The position numbers and the translations under genes are program-made. The notes under the pieces were generated by a model, which did no database searches, was not told where the DNA came from, and saw nothing but the letters and a program-made list of their open reading frames with translations. This document shows, piece by piece, positions 1 through 5,709 of a stretch of DNA of 6,923 nucleotides. Each line of letters starts with the position of its first letter. Positions within the stretch are counted from its first letter, which is position 1. The DNA comes from an uncultured Clostridium sp. (GTDB lineage: Bacteria; Bacillota; Clostridia; Peptostreptococcales; Peptostreptococcaceae), in assembly GCA_900550335.1 (NCBI GenBank), contig URRU01000092.1:1-6923 (forward strand), read 5' to 3'.

Positions 1-102
1 TAAATAATTTTTGTTTTTAAGTATAAAAATAGGATAACGATTTTTTTATAAAATAATCGAATAGTAAATCGGAAAAAAATTTTAATAACATAAAGAATTT
101 TT
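1..102. other. AT-rich upstream region, no gene seen
   Basis: This stretch is almost entirely A and T and holds no credible coding frame. A weak dyad at 38-59 (CGATT pairing with AATCG) lacks a GC-rich stem and a following T-run, so it is not a convincing terminator for any gene to the left. It is best read as the upstream side of the promoter at 103-132, with A/T tracts that could act as an UP element (inference). Confidence 0.5.
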
Positions 103-132
103 TTGACAATATAATGATTTGTAATATATAAT
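103..132 (+). promoter_or_regulatory. Sigma-A type promoter of the winged-helix regulator gene
   Basis: There is a perfect -35 box TTGACA at 103-108 and a perfect -10 box TATAAT at 127-132, separated by 18 bases. Transcription would start near 138-140. That places the ATG at 142 almost at the 5' end of the mRNA and supports the ATG at 181, which has a ribosome binding site, as the true start. A second TATAAT at 110-115 is too close to the -35 box to pair with it. Confidence 0.8.
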
Positions 133-180
133 TGAGATAGTATGATTTATATTGAAAATTTTTTTTTAGGAGAGAGAAGA

Positions 181-757
181 ATGAAAGAGGTAATGGTTTT
201 AAGAGATTTAGAGTGCATAAAAGCTGTAGCACATCCAAAAAGAATAGAAATATTAAACCAGTTTGAAAATTCTCCACTATCTGCTAAACAGTTATCAGAA
301 ATTTTAGAAGAACCTCATGCGAAAATAAACTACCATATAAAAATGCTTTATAAGGTTGGTATATTAGATTTAGTAGAGGAAAAAATAAAATCAGGAATAG
401 TTGAAAAATACTATTATCCAACAGCTAAAAGTATAGAGATAGGGAAGAATGTTTTTAATTTTTCATTAGCAGGGAAAATTGAAGGGGAGACTGATGAATT
501 CTATGTTAACAAATTTGAAGATGTTAGTGAGGCATTTTTCAATGCAGCAGAAGCTGGATATTCAAATTGAAAAGGATATTGTTCGTTTTGAAGTTATAGA
601 ATCAACAGACAAAGTAATTCATGAATTAACAAAAGAAGAAGCTGATGAGATAAAAGAAACTCTTCATGCTAAATTAGAAGAAATATCTTCAAGAGAAGGT
701 AGAGCTTCTGATAGAGAACGTTATGAAGTTGCTTTTGTTTCAATACCAGAGAAATAA
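181..757 (+). pseudogene. ArsR-like winged-helix transcriptional regulator, frameshifted
   Basis: The start is ATG 181, preceded by AGGAGAG at 168-174; the in-frame ATG at 142 lacks a ribosome binding site. The first frame runs to TGA 568-570 (129 residues). Residues about 10-80 form a winged helix-turn-helix: a His-Pro-Lys-Arg helix (18-21), the recognition region LSAKQLSEILEEPHAKINYH, then a basic wing and VEKYYYPTAK. The coding sense continues in the +1 frame from about 565 to TAA 755-757, with IEKDIVRFEVIE, an acidic helix (TKEEADEIKETLHAKLEE) and a YEVAFVSIP tail. Joined, the two parts give about 191 residues, close to what I recall for clostridial winged-helix proteins of this type. Dropping one A from the AAA at 564-566 reads S-I-E-K-D and restores the frame. 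The cause could be a real mutation, a sequencing error or, less likely, programmed frameshifting. If the break is real, the truncated product keeps the DNA-binding domain but loses the C-terminal, probably dimerising or sensing, part. The target is unknown. Confidence 0.75.
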
Positions 758-779
758 ATATTATAATATGAGATATAAC

Positions 780-827
780 AAGGGATATCTAGTTAATTAG
801 GAGTTAATTAGAATCCCTTATTTTTTT
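780..827 (+). terminator. Rho-independent terminator after the regulator
   Basis: AAGGGAT (780-786) pairs with ATCCCTT (813-819). Inside, CTAGTTAATT pairs with AGTTAATTAG through A-U and two G-U pairs around a TAGGA loop. A run of seven T follows (821-827). It separates the regulator from nfo. Confidence 0.85.
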
Positions 828-829
828 GC

Positions 830-859
830 TTGGTTATTACTCTATTTTTAGGGTATAAG
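830..859 (+). promoter_or_regulatory. Possible weak promoter of nfo
   Basis: TTGGTT (830-835) and TATAAG (854-859) are 18 bases apart, downstream of the preceding terminator and about 50 bases before nfo. Both boxes depart from consensus, so this is tentative. A promoter is expected here because the terminator at 780-827 cuts nfo off from the gene before it. Confidence 0.35.
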
Positions 860-906
860 CAATCTATATGAAATTACGAAATTTATAAATAAAAGGAGGA
901 TTATGT

Positions 907-1734
907 ATGTTTACTATAGGTTCACATATTTCAATAGCAAAAGGATTTAAAAAGGCAGCTCAGATTTCTGTAGATATTGGGGCAAATACATTCCAGTTTT
1001 TCAGTAGAAACCCAAGAGGTGGAAATGCAAAGGAATTTAATGAAAAGGATATGGCGGCATTTCAGAAAATTAGAGAAGAAAATAATTTTGGAAAATTGTT
1101 AGCACATGCTCCATATACTATGAATTTAGCTGCTGCAAATGAAGATACTTACGAATTTGCAAAGATGGTTATTAGAGAAGATGTTAAGAGAATGGATTCA
1201 ATAGGTGTTGAGTACATTTGTTTCCATCCAGGAAGCCACGTTGGTAGCGGAGTAGAAGAAGGTACAAGAAAGATAATAGAAGGGCTTAATCAGGCCATAA
1301 CTGGTGATGAGAATATAACAGTTCTTCTTGAAACTATGTCTGGAAAAGGTACTGAGATTGGTAGAAGTTTCGAGGAAATTAGGGCTATAATAGATGGTGT
1401 CGAGCACAATGAGAGAATGGGAGTATGTATGGATACTTGCCATATATTCTCAGCAGGATATGATATAGTTAATGATTTAGATGGTGTTTTAGACGAGTTT
1501 GATAGAGTGATTGGACTTGATAGATTAAAGACTATACATTTAAATGATAGTATGATGCCTTTTGGAAAGAATAAGGATAGACATGCTGGAATAGGTGAGG
1601 GTGAGATAGGAATGAAGGCTCTTTTAGATGTTATCAATCATCCTAAATTGAGAGAAATACCATTCTTCTTAGAAACTCCTTATGATGATGAGGGGCATGG
1701 AAGAGAAATTGCAATGCTAAAAGAAAATAGATAA
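907..1734 (+). CDS. nfo: Endonuclease IV (AP endonuclease, Zn-dependent)
   Basis: The enzyme cleaves the DNA backbone 5' to abasic sites and trims blocked 3' ends in cytoplasmic base-excision repair. The 275-residue product spans the usual family length as one TIM barrel. All expected metal ligands of the trinuclear zinc site are visible: H67 ([12 protein letters not shown]), H107 (CFHPGSH), E142 ([13 protein letters not shown]), D176 and H179 ([15 protein letters not shown]), H211 (TIHLND), D224 and H226 ([15 protein letters not shown]) and E256 (FFLETP). The N-terminal GSHIS motif is intact. The start ATG 907 follows GGAGG at 895-899 with 7 bases between; the ATG at 903 is in another frame. 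The gene stands alone between two terminators. It should be active. The other base-excision enzyme here, nth, lies in a separate transcription unit about 2 kb away. Confidence 0.97.
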   Translation: MFTIGSHISIAKGFKKAAQISVDIGANTFQFFSRNPRGGNAKEFNEKDMAAFQKIREENNFGKLLAHAPYTMNLAAANEDTYEFAKMVIREDVKRMDSIGVEYICFHPGSHVGSGVEEGTRKIIEGLNQAITGDENITVLLETMSGKGTEIGRSFEEIRAIIDGVEHNERMGVCMDTCHIFSAGYDIVNDLDGVLDEFDRVIGLDRLKTIHLNDSMMPFGKNKDRHAGIGEGEIGMKALLDVINHPKLREIPFFLETPYDDEGHGREIAMLKENR

Positions 1735-1743
1735 TATAAATAG

Positions 1744-1776
1744 AGATGTCGCATAATTTTTAGTGACATCTTTTTT
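1744..1776 (+). terminator. Rho-independent terminator of nfo
   Basis: AGATGTCGC (1744-1752) pairs with GTGACATCT (1763-1771), with one G-U pair and a loop of about 10 bases. T-runs follow (1771-1776). It starts 10 bases after the nfo stop codon. Its left stem is also the outer end of the long inverted repeat at 1746-1974, so two alternative structures compete for the same bases. Confidence 0.8.
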
Positions 1777-1974
1777 ATTGAAAATTTTATCTTATAGATG
1801 TTTTTCGATATTATATTTCATTCCAGGCTTCAGCAATTTCTAAAATTTTGCTCTAACTCCGTTAGGAGCAAAGTCGAAATTGCTTGCAGATTGTCATTTC
1901 AATATAATATCCTCAACCCATCTAGATAAAATTTTTAATAAAAAAGAATAATCTACTAAAAAATTATGCGACAT
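1746..1974. repeat. Long imperfect inverted repeat (about 229 bp), possible MITE-like element
   Basis: The two halves (about 1746-1857 and 1861-1974) are imperfect reverse complements, meeting at CTAAC-TCC-GTTAG (1853-1865). Matching blocks in order from the outside are ATGTCGCATAATTTTT (1746-1761) with AAAAATTATGCGACAT (to 1974); CTTTTTTATT and AAAATTTTATCT near 1770-1791 with their complements near 1922-1946; GATATTATATT (1807-1817) with AATATAATATC near 1901-1911; GCAATTTC (1833-1840) with GAAATTGC (1876-1883); and TTTGCTC near 1847-1853 with GAGCAAA near 1866-1872. Small gaps break the pairing. There is no open reading frame of note inside. It lies between convergent nfo and rusA. It could be a non-autonomous transposon remnant or a repeated palindromic element, and it may also act as a two-way transcription barrier. 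No target-site duplication is evident beyond a possible AT dinucleotide. Confidence 0.75.
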
Positions 1975-2077
1975 ATTATTAAATTAATCTATTCTTTTTT
2001 AGATTGCAATTTATATAGTGGATAGAATTTATTTATAAAATAAAAAATTAAATATTAGTTATTTATAAATTTATGAT
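1975..2077. other. AT-rich spacer downstream of rusA, no gene seen
   Basis: There is no coding frame here. AAAAAAGAATA in the right arm of the long repeat (near 1940-1950) is complemented by TATTCTTTTTT at about 1990-2000. This gives a further weak A/T dyad, and AATCT/AGATT flank the T-run at 1986-2005. No GC-stemmed terminator for the minus-strand rusA is visible, so its transcript may end in the long inverted repeat. Confidence 0.4.
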
Positions 2078-2506
2078 TTATTTTGAAGTATTTTTTTCAT
2101 TTTCTTTTTTTACTATGTTATATTCTATTGCATATTCTGATGCCGGGTATAGTTCTATTTCGACTCTAGGGTTTTCTTTGTCTATGAAGTCAAATAGCAT
2201 GACGGGTTTTAGTTGTTTGTCATTTTTTATTATTCCACTTTTTTCTAGTCCGTCACATATGCTTTTTGGGTAGTTGTGAAGGTCGCCCATTTTTTTGTTT
2301 GGGAAGTATAGTTTCATTACTGTTATTAGGTTTTCTTCTATTTGTTCACCTTGATATTGTTGATTTACGTATCCTGCAATCATGTTTTCATAAGCTAGAT
2401 ATTTTGAATATTTACCTTTTGCTGGCATCCAAGCTTGTCCATTTACATTATGTAATTTGAAGTTAGACTTACTTATTGGTCTACCAGGTATTACCAGTTT
2501 TATCAT
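2078..2506 (-). CDS. rusA: RusA-family Holliday-junction resolvase (crossover junction endodeoxyribonuclease)
   Basis: RusA proteins are small, homodimeric, Mg-dependent nucleases, mostly of phage origin, that cut four-way DNA junctions. The 142-residue product matches in layout: an N-terminal strand IKLVIPGRPISKSN (2-15), a central strand ITVMKLYFPN (61-70), the catalytic loop GDLHNYPKSICDGLEKSGIIKNDKQL (74-99) and a C-terminal strand RVEIELYP. E. coli RusA has D70-L-D72-N...K76 and a later catalytic D91. Here the matching positions are D75, H77, K81 and D96, so the second acidic residue is His. The C-terminus (about 123-142) is charged and probably disordered. The ATG at 2506 follows AAAGGTGG (2513-2520) at good spacing. 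It is a lone gene with its own promoter and no other phage genes in view, so it looks like a domesticated or leftover prophage gene. Activity is uncertain because of H77. Confidence 0.82.
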   Translation of the reverse strand: MIKLVIPGRPISKSNFKLHNVNGQAWMPAKGKYSKYLAYENMIAGYVNQQYQGEQIEENLITVMKLYFPNKKMGDLHNYPKSICDGLEKSGIIKNDKQLKPVMLFDFIDKENPRVEIELYPASEYAIEYNIVKKENEKNTSK

Positions 2507-2530
2507 AATTTACCACCTTTTTTTAAATTG

Positions 2531-2552
2531 TGTTATCATATTAATAATAACA
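2531..2552. promoter_or_regulatory. Dyad between the divergent rusA and queG genes, possible operator
   Basis: TGTTAT (2531-2536) and ATAACA (2547-2552) are perfect inverted half-sites 10 bases apart. The site lies just downstream of, and touches, the rusA -10 box, and sits where a queG promoter would be expected. It does not match the Rex box (gap of 4) or the PerR and Fur boxes. The sequence is so AT-rich that chance is a real alternative. Confidence 0.3.
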
Positions 2553-2580
2553 TTATACTTTTTTAGTGATGTTAAATCAA
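2552..2580 (-). promoter_or_regulatory. Promoter of rusA
   Basis: Read on the minus strand, TTGATT (2580-2575) and a perfect TATAAT (2557-2552) are separated by exactly 17 bases. Transcription would start near 2545, leaving a leader of about 40 bases before the ATG at 2506. This is a strong promoter for a lone phage-type gene. Confidence 0.75.
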
Positions 2581-2616
2581 ATTGAATGTTTCTGAAGTAA
2601 AAAGGAGGAGGCATTT

Positions 2617-3627
2617 TTGTTAATTAAGAAAGATTTTGAAGGTAGAGAGTTAAAATCAGAAAATGAGATTGTAAAGAGAAGCGATATTATAAAATCAATT
2701 TTTTTAGATTATGGAGTGGAGTATTGTGGAATTGCTCCTGTAAAATTTGGAGAAGATATTAGAGAGATTTTACAAAAGAGAGCTGATGATAATCATCTTA
2801 GTGGTATGGAAGAGAGCGATATAGACAAAAGGTTAGATGCAACTTTGATAATGGAGGATGCAAAGTCTATAATAGTTGCAGCATTTCCATATTATTGTGG
2901 AGATATAGATGAGTCTAATATTTCTTGTTATTGTAGAGGATACGATTATCATTTAGTAATTAGGGGTATAATGAATAGTATATGTGAAGAAATACAAGAT
3001 AGGTTTTCTGAAAAGGGAGATTATAAAGACTATACAGAAGATAAAAATTCTATAAATGAGGAACATACTATAAAAACAGAGGTGTTTGTCGATAATGGGC
3101 CATTAGTTGATAGGTATTTGGCTTATATTTCAGGTATAGGATTTTGGGGGTTAAACGGCAGTATAATAACTGATAAATATGGATCTTATGTGTTTATTGG
3201 TTATATTGTAACTAACCTAGAGATTGAAACTGATACACCTTTAGATAAAACATGTCTAAAATGTGGAAAATGTATAAAAAGTTGTCCAGGAAATGCACTT
3301 CTTGAAGGATACGATATGGATGCTAAAAAATGCCTTTCTTATATAACACAAAAGAAAGGTGAGCTTACAGATGAAGAAAAAAATATAATTAAGAAAAATA
3401 AAATTATATTTGGATGTGATATGTGTCAAAAGGTATGCCCTCACAATAAGAATATTGAAATTACAAATATTGAAGAATTTAAAAATGATTTGATAAAAAG
3501 ACTAGATTTAGAGGAGATAAATCAAATATCAAATAAGGAATTTAAAAGAAGATATTATAATAGAGCATTTTCTTGGAGAGGAAAAGGGATTATAAAGAGA
3601 AATCTTGAGATATTGGAGGAAGATTAA
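2617..3627 (+). CDS. queG: Epoxyqueuosine reductase QueG (B12- and Fe-S-dependent)
   Basis: QueG reduces epoxyqueuosine to queuosine, the last step in making the wobble base Q34 of tRNAs for Tyr, His, Asn and Asp. It uses cobalamin and two [4Fe-4S] clusters in the cytoplasm. Visible marks are RGYDYHLVIR (107-116); FVDNGPLVDR (157-166) with the proposed catalytic Asp at 159; GIGFWGLNGSII (173-184); and an eight-cysteine ferredoxin module with C213, C216, C219, C223, C239, C267, C270 and C274, including FGCDMCQKVCPHN. The 336-residue length fits the short form without C-terminal HEAT-like repeats. Two features are unusual: about 20 residues before the usual N-terminus, and a hydrophilic stretch (about 132-153) before the Asp motif. 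The start is TTG 2617, set by AAAGGAGG at 2601-2608; no ATG lies in frame nearby. It is first in the five-gene cluster, and its stop overlaps the nth start by one base. No riboswitch was recognised upstream. Confidence 0.93.
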   Translation: MLIKKDFEGRELKSENEIVKRSDIIKSIFLDYGVEYCGIAPVKFGEDIREILQKRADDNHLSGMEESDIDKRLDATLIMEDAKSIIVAAFPYYCGDIDESNISCYCRGYDYHLVIRGIMNSICEEIQDRFSEKGDYKDYTEDKNSINEEHTIKTEVFVDNGPLVDRYLAYISGIGFWGLNGSIITDKYGSYVFIGYIVTNLEIETDTPLDKTCLKCGKCIKSCPGNALLEGYDMDAKKCLSYITQKKGELTDEEKNIIKKNKIIFGCDMCQKVCPHNKNIEITNIEEFKNDLIKRLDLEEINQISNKEFKRRYYNRAFSWRGKGIIKRNLEILEED

Positions 3628-4268
3628 TGGGAAAAAGTAGTGAAGAGATAAAAGAAATTTTAGATTTATTGGAAATTCAGTACCCAGATGCTGAGTGTGA
3701 ATTACATTATACAACACCATTTGAGCTTTTAGTAGCGACAATACTTTCTGCTCAGTGTACGGATGTTAGAGTGAATAAGGTAACAGATGAAATGTTTAAG
3801 GTTTGCAATACACCTAAACAGTTTGCAGAGCTTTCTGAGGAAGAAATAGGTGAAATGATAAAAACTTGTGGGCTTTATAAGAGTAAGGCTAAAAAGATAA
3901 AGATGACATCAGAAATTTTATATAATGACTACAATTCAGAAGTTCCAGATTCTTTAGAAGAGCTTGTAAAACTTCCTGGTGTTGGAAGAAAAACTGCAGG
4001 AGTTGTTTTAAGTAATGCGTTTGGACATCCTGCGATTCCTGTAGATACTCATGTTTTTAGAATAGTAAATAGGATAGGAATTGTAGAAACTTCTACTCCT
4101 GAAAAGACAGAATTTGAACTGATGAAAGTTCTTCCTAAAGAGAGATGGTCAAAAGCACATCATCTATTTATATTTTTAGGTAGAAGAATGTGTAAAGCTA
4201 GAAAGCCAGAATGTACCGACTGCCCGATAAAAAAGCATTGTAATTATTTTTTAGAGATAGTAAAATAA
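3627..4268 (+). CDS. nth: Endonuclease III (DNA glycosylase / AP lyase)
   Basis: The enzyme removes oxidised pyrimidines from DNA and nicks the resulting abasic site, starting base-excision repair. The 213-residue product is typical in length. It has an N-terminal helical region with LLVATILSAQCTD (34-46), the helix-hairpin-helix LPGVGRKTAGVV (116-127) with catalytic Lys122, VDTHVFR (139-145) with catalytic Asp140, and the C-terminal [4Fe-4S] loop C189-x6-C196-x2-C199-x5-C205. All key residues are present. The ATG overlaps the queG stop (TAATG). Its ribosome binding site GGAGG (3615-3619) lies inside queG, so the two genes are translationally coupled. Both carry oxygen-sensitive iron-sulfur clusters, in keeping with an anaerobe. 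Confidence 0.97.
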   Translation: MGKSSEEIKEILDLLEIQYPDAECELHYTTPFELLVATILSAQCTDVRVNKVTDEMFKVCNTPKQFAELSEEEIGEMIKTCGLYKSKAKKIKMTSEILYNDYNSEVPDSLEELVKLPGVGRKTAGVVLSNAFGHPAIPVDTHVFRIVNRIGIVETSTPEKTEFELMKVLPKERWSKAHHLFIFLGRRMCKARKPECTDCPIKKHCNYFLEIVK

Positions 4269-4295
4269 AAGACTGAGAATACTTTATAATGAGGA

Positions 4296-4334
4296 ATACT
4301 ATTGAATAAAATAAATGCTTTATAGAAATAGTAT
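4296..4334 (+). other. Stem-loop in the nth-trmL spacer
   Basis: ATACTATT (4296-4303) pairs perfectly with AATAGTAT (4327-4334), and ATAAA (4311-4315) pairs with TTTAT (4319-4323) inside the loop. No T-run follows and the ribosome binding site of trmL (4339-4344) begins 5 bases later. It is therefore not a classical terminator; it could be an mRNA processing or translation-control hairpin. The spacer holds a TATAAT at 4285-4290 but no matching -35 box. Confidence 0.35.
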
Positions 4335-4351
4335 GTGTAGGAGGAAGATAG

Positions 4352-4822
4352 ATGGCAATTAATATAGTTTTAGTTGAGCCTGAAATACCACATAATACAG
4401 GCAATATAATAAGAACATGTGCGGTTACAGGGGCAAAATTACACCTTGTAAAACCTTTAGGATTTGAATTAACAGATAAACATCTTAAAAGATGTGGACT
4501 TGATTATTGGGATATAGCAGATGTTAAGATATATGAAAACTTTGAAGAATTAGAAGCTCAGAATCCAGATGCACAGTATGTTTTAGGAACAAGTAAAGTT
4601 AAAAGAACTCATACTGATGTAGAATATAAAGATGGATGTTTTCTTGTTTTTGGAAGCGAAACAAAAGGTTTATCTAAAGAAATAATAGAAAGACATATAG
4701 AGGATTGTGCAAGAATACCTATGCTTGATTTAGAGAGAGCTAGATGTTTAAACCTTTCTAATGCTGTTGCAGTAATGACATATGAAGCACTTAGACAGCT
4801 AGATTACCCAGGAATGAGATAA
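4352..4822 (+). CDS. trmL: tRNA (cytidine/uridine-34 2'-O)-methyltransferase TrmL (SPOUT family)
   Basis: TrmL methylates the ribose of the wobble nucleotide of tRNA-Leu isoacceptors, using S-adenosylmethionine. The 156-residue product has the length of the family (about 155-160) and its three SPOUT motifs: EPEIPHNTGNIIRTC (9-23), FGSETKGLSKEI (100-111) and the knot region IPMLDLERARCLNLSNAVAV (122-141), followed by YEALRQ. The usual wording of the last motif is R-S-L-N-L-S-N; here it is R-C-L-N-L-S-N. The start ATG 4352 follows AGGAGG (4339-4344) with 7 bases between. An 83-base spacer with a stem-loop separates it from nth. It lies two genes after queG, which also acts on tRNA position 34. 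Confidence 0.94.
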   Translation: MAINIVLVEPEIPHNTGNIIRTCAVTGAKLHLVKPLGFELTDKHLKRCGLDYWDIADVKIYENFEELEAQNPDAQYVLGTSKVKRTHTDVEYKDGCFLVFGSETKGLSKEIIERHIEDCARIPMLDLERARCLNLSNAVAVMTYEALRQLDYPGMR

Positions 4823-4839
4823 ACAGGAGGAGAATAGAT

Positions 4840-5685
4840 ATGAGCAAGATAAAAATAATATGTGATAGTCTTTGTGATTTAGACAAAAGCATAGTTGAAC
4901 AGAATGATATAGAAATGATACCACTAACTGTAATAATCGAGGAAAAAGAATACAGGGACGGGATAGACATTTCAAAAGATGATTTTTATAAAAAATTAAG
5001 AAATGAGAATGTATATCCAAAAACTTCTCAGGTAACTTATGGACAGTTTAGAGAAGTTTTCAAAAAATATAATGAAGAAGATACTAGCATATTATATATA
5101 GCTGCATCTTCGGCAGCAACAGGTACTTGCCAGAGTGCAATAATGGCAAAGAATGATATGGACGGAGATATAAGAGTTTTCGATTCTCAGCAGGTTTGCT
5201 ATGGTATAGCTAGATATGTTATAGAAGCAATAAAATTAAGAGATGAAGGAAAAACTGTAGATGAGATAGTAGAAGCTCTAGAAGCTATGAAGGAAAAGGT
5301 GTTTGTAATGTTCTGTACAGATACACTTGAATACCTTCAGAAAGGTGGAAGAATTTCTTCTACTAAGGCAGCCATAGGTAATATACTAAATATTAAACCT
5401 ATATTATACGTTAAAGATGGTTTAGTATCACAGTTATCTCAGGTTAGAGGTAAGAGAAATTTAGTATCTAAAATGGTTGAATTGACAAAGGATGAATGTG
5501 GAGATCTTTCAGGACAGACTGCTTATATAGGGTATACAGACAACGATGAGGAAGAAATAAATAAATTTATCGATTGTGTAAAAGAAGAGCTTCATCCAGA
5601 TAATATAGAGTTATTCCAGATAGGAACAGGTATAGGAACTCATTCAGGGCCTGGTGCAATGGGAATTATTTGTCTAAAAAAATAG
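4840..5685 (+). CDS. DegV-family fatty-acid-binding protein (FakB-like)
   Basis: DegV/FakB proteins bind a single fatty acid and present it to the kinase FakA, which makes acyl-phosphate for membrane lipid synthesis from exogenous fatty acids. The 281-residue product is the family's usual size, with two domains. Recognised parts are the start KIKIICDSLCDL (3-14), the TSQ motif KTSQVTYGQF (61-70), a Ser-rich segment AASSAATGTCQSA (88-100), the FDSQQVCYG segment (114-122), EYLQKGGRIS (164-173) and GTGIGTHSGPGAMGI (262-276). Thr62, Ser90/91 and His268 fit the residues that hold the fatty-acid carboxylate in FakB proteins. The start ATG 4840 follows AGGAGG (4825-4830), 17 bases after trmL. Firmicutes often carry several paralogs with different chain preferences, and the preference of this one cannot be read here. 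No fakA lies in the window. Confidence 0.92.
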   Translation: MSKIKIICDSLCDLDKSIVEQNDIEMIPLTVIIEEKEYRDGIDISKDDFYKKLRNENVYPKTSQVTYGQFREVFKKYNEEDTSILYIAASSAATGTCQSAIMAKNDMDGDIRVFDSQQVCYGIARYVIEAIKLRDEGKTVDEIVEALEAMKEKVFVMFCTDTLEYLQKGGRISSTKAAIGNILNIKPILYVKDGLVSQLSQVRGKRNLVSKMVELTKDECGDLSGQTAYIGYTDNDEEEINKFIDCVKEELHPDNIELFQIGTGIGTHSGPGAMGIICLKK

Positions 5686-5709
5686 AATAGTTATTTTATG
5701 GAGGATAAG

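Noticed and set aside
38..59. Terminator of an upstream gene
   Set aside because: The stem is only five clear pairs with A/T-rich mismatches and no T-run after it.
142..180. In-frame upstream ATG that would lengthen the regulator by 13 residues
   Set aside because: It lies within a few bases of the predicted transcription start and has no ribosome binding site, whereas ATG 181 has AGGAGAG at the right distance.
17..277. Minus-strand open frame over the regulator promoter
   Set aside because: It is low-complexity Phe/Leu/Lys from AT-rich DNA and overlaps a consensus promoter and a real gene.
568..570. RF2-style programmed +1 frameshift site
   Set aside because: The codon before TGA is AAT, not the slippery CTT, and no internal Shine-Dalgarno sequence sits just upstream.
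479..757. Independent small gene in the +1 frame
   Set aside because: No good ribosome binding site precedes it, its first 30 or so residues look unnatural, and the overlapping frame is clearly the coding one there. It is the 3' part of the frameshifted regulator.
1198..1637. Minus-strand open frames inside nfo
   Set aside because: They are shadows of a fully conserved endonuclease IV gene, with no family resemblance.
1746..1974. CRISPR array or IS element with transposase
   Set aside because: The blocks are inverted, not direct, there are no regular spacers, and no transposase frame is present.
2073..2460. Plus-strand open frames opposite rusA
   Set aside because: They are Phe/Ser/Leu-rich shadows; the minus strand carries the RusA motifs, ribosome binding site and promoter.
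2507..2616. Riboswitch (preQ1 or cobalamin) ahead of queG
   Set aside because: The gap is short and AT-rich, has none of the conserved core elements I know, and is largely taken by the rusA promoter.
4285..4290. TATAAT as a trmL promoter
   Set aside because: No -35-like hexamer lies 16-19 bases upstream, and TATAAT is expected by chance in DNA this AT-rich.
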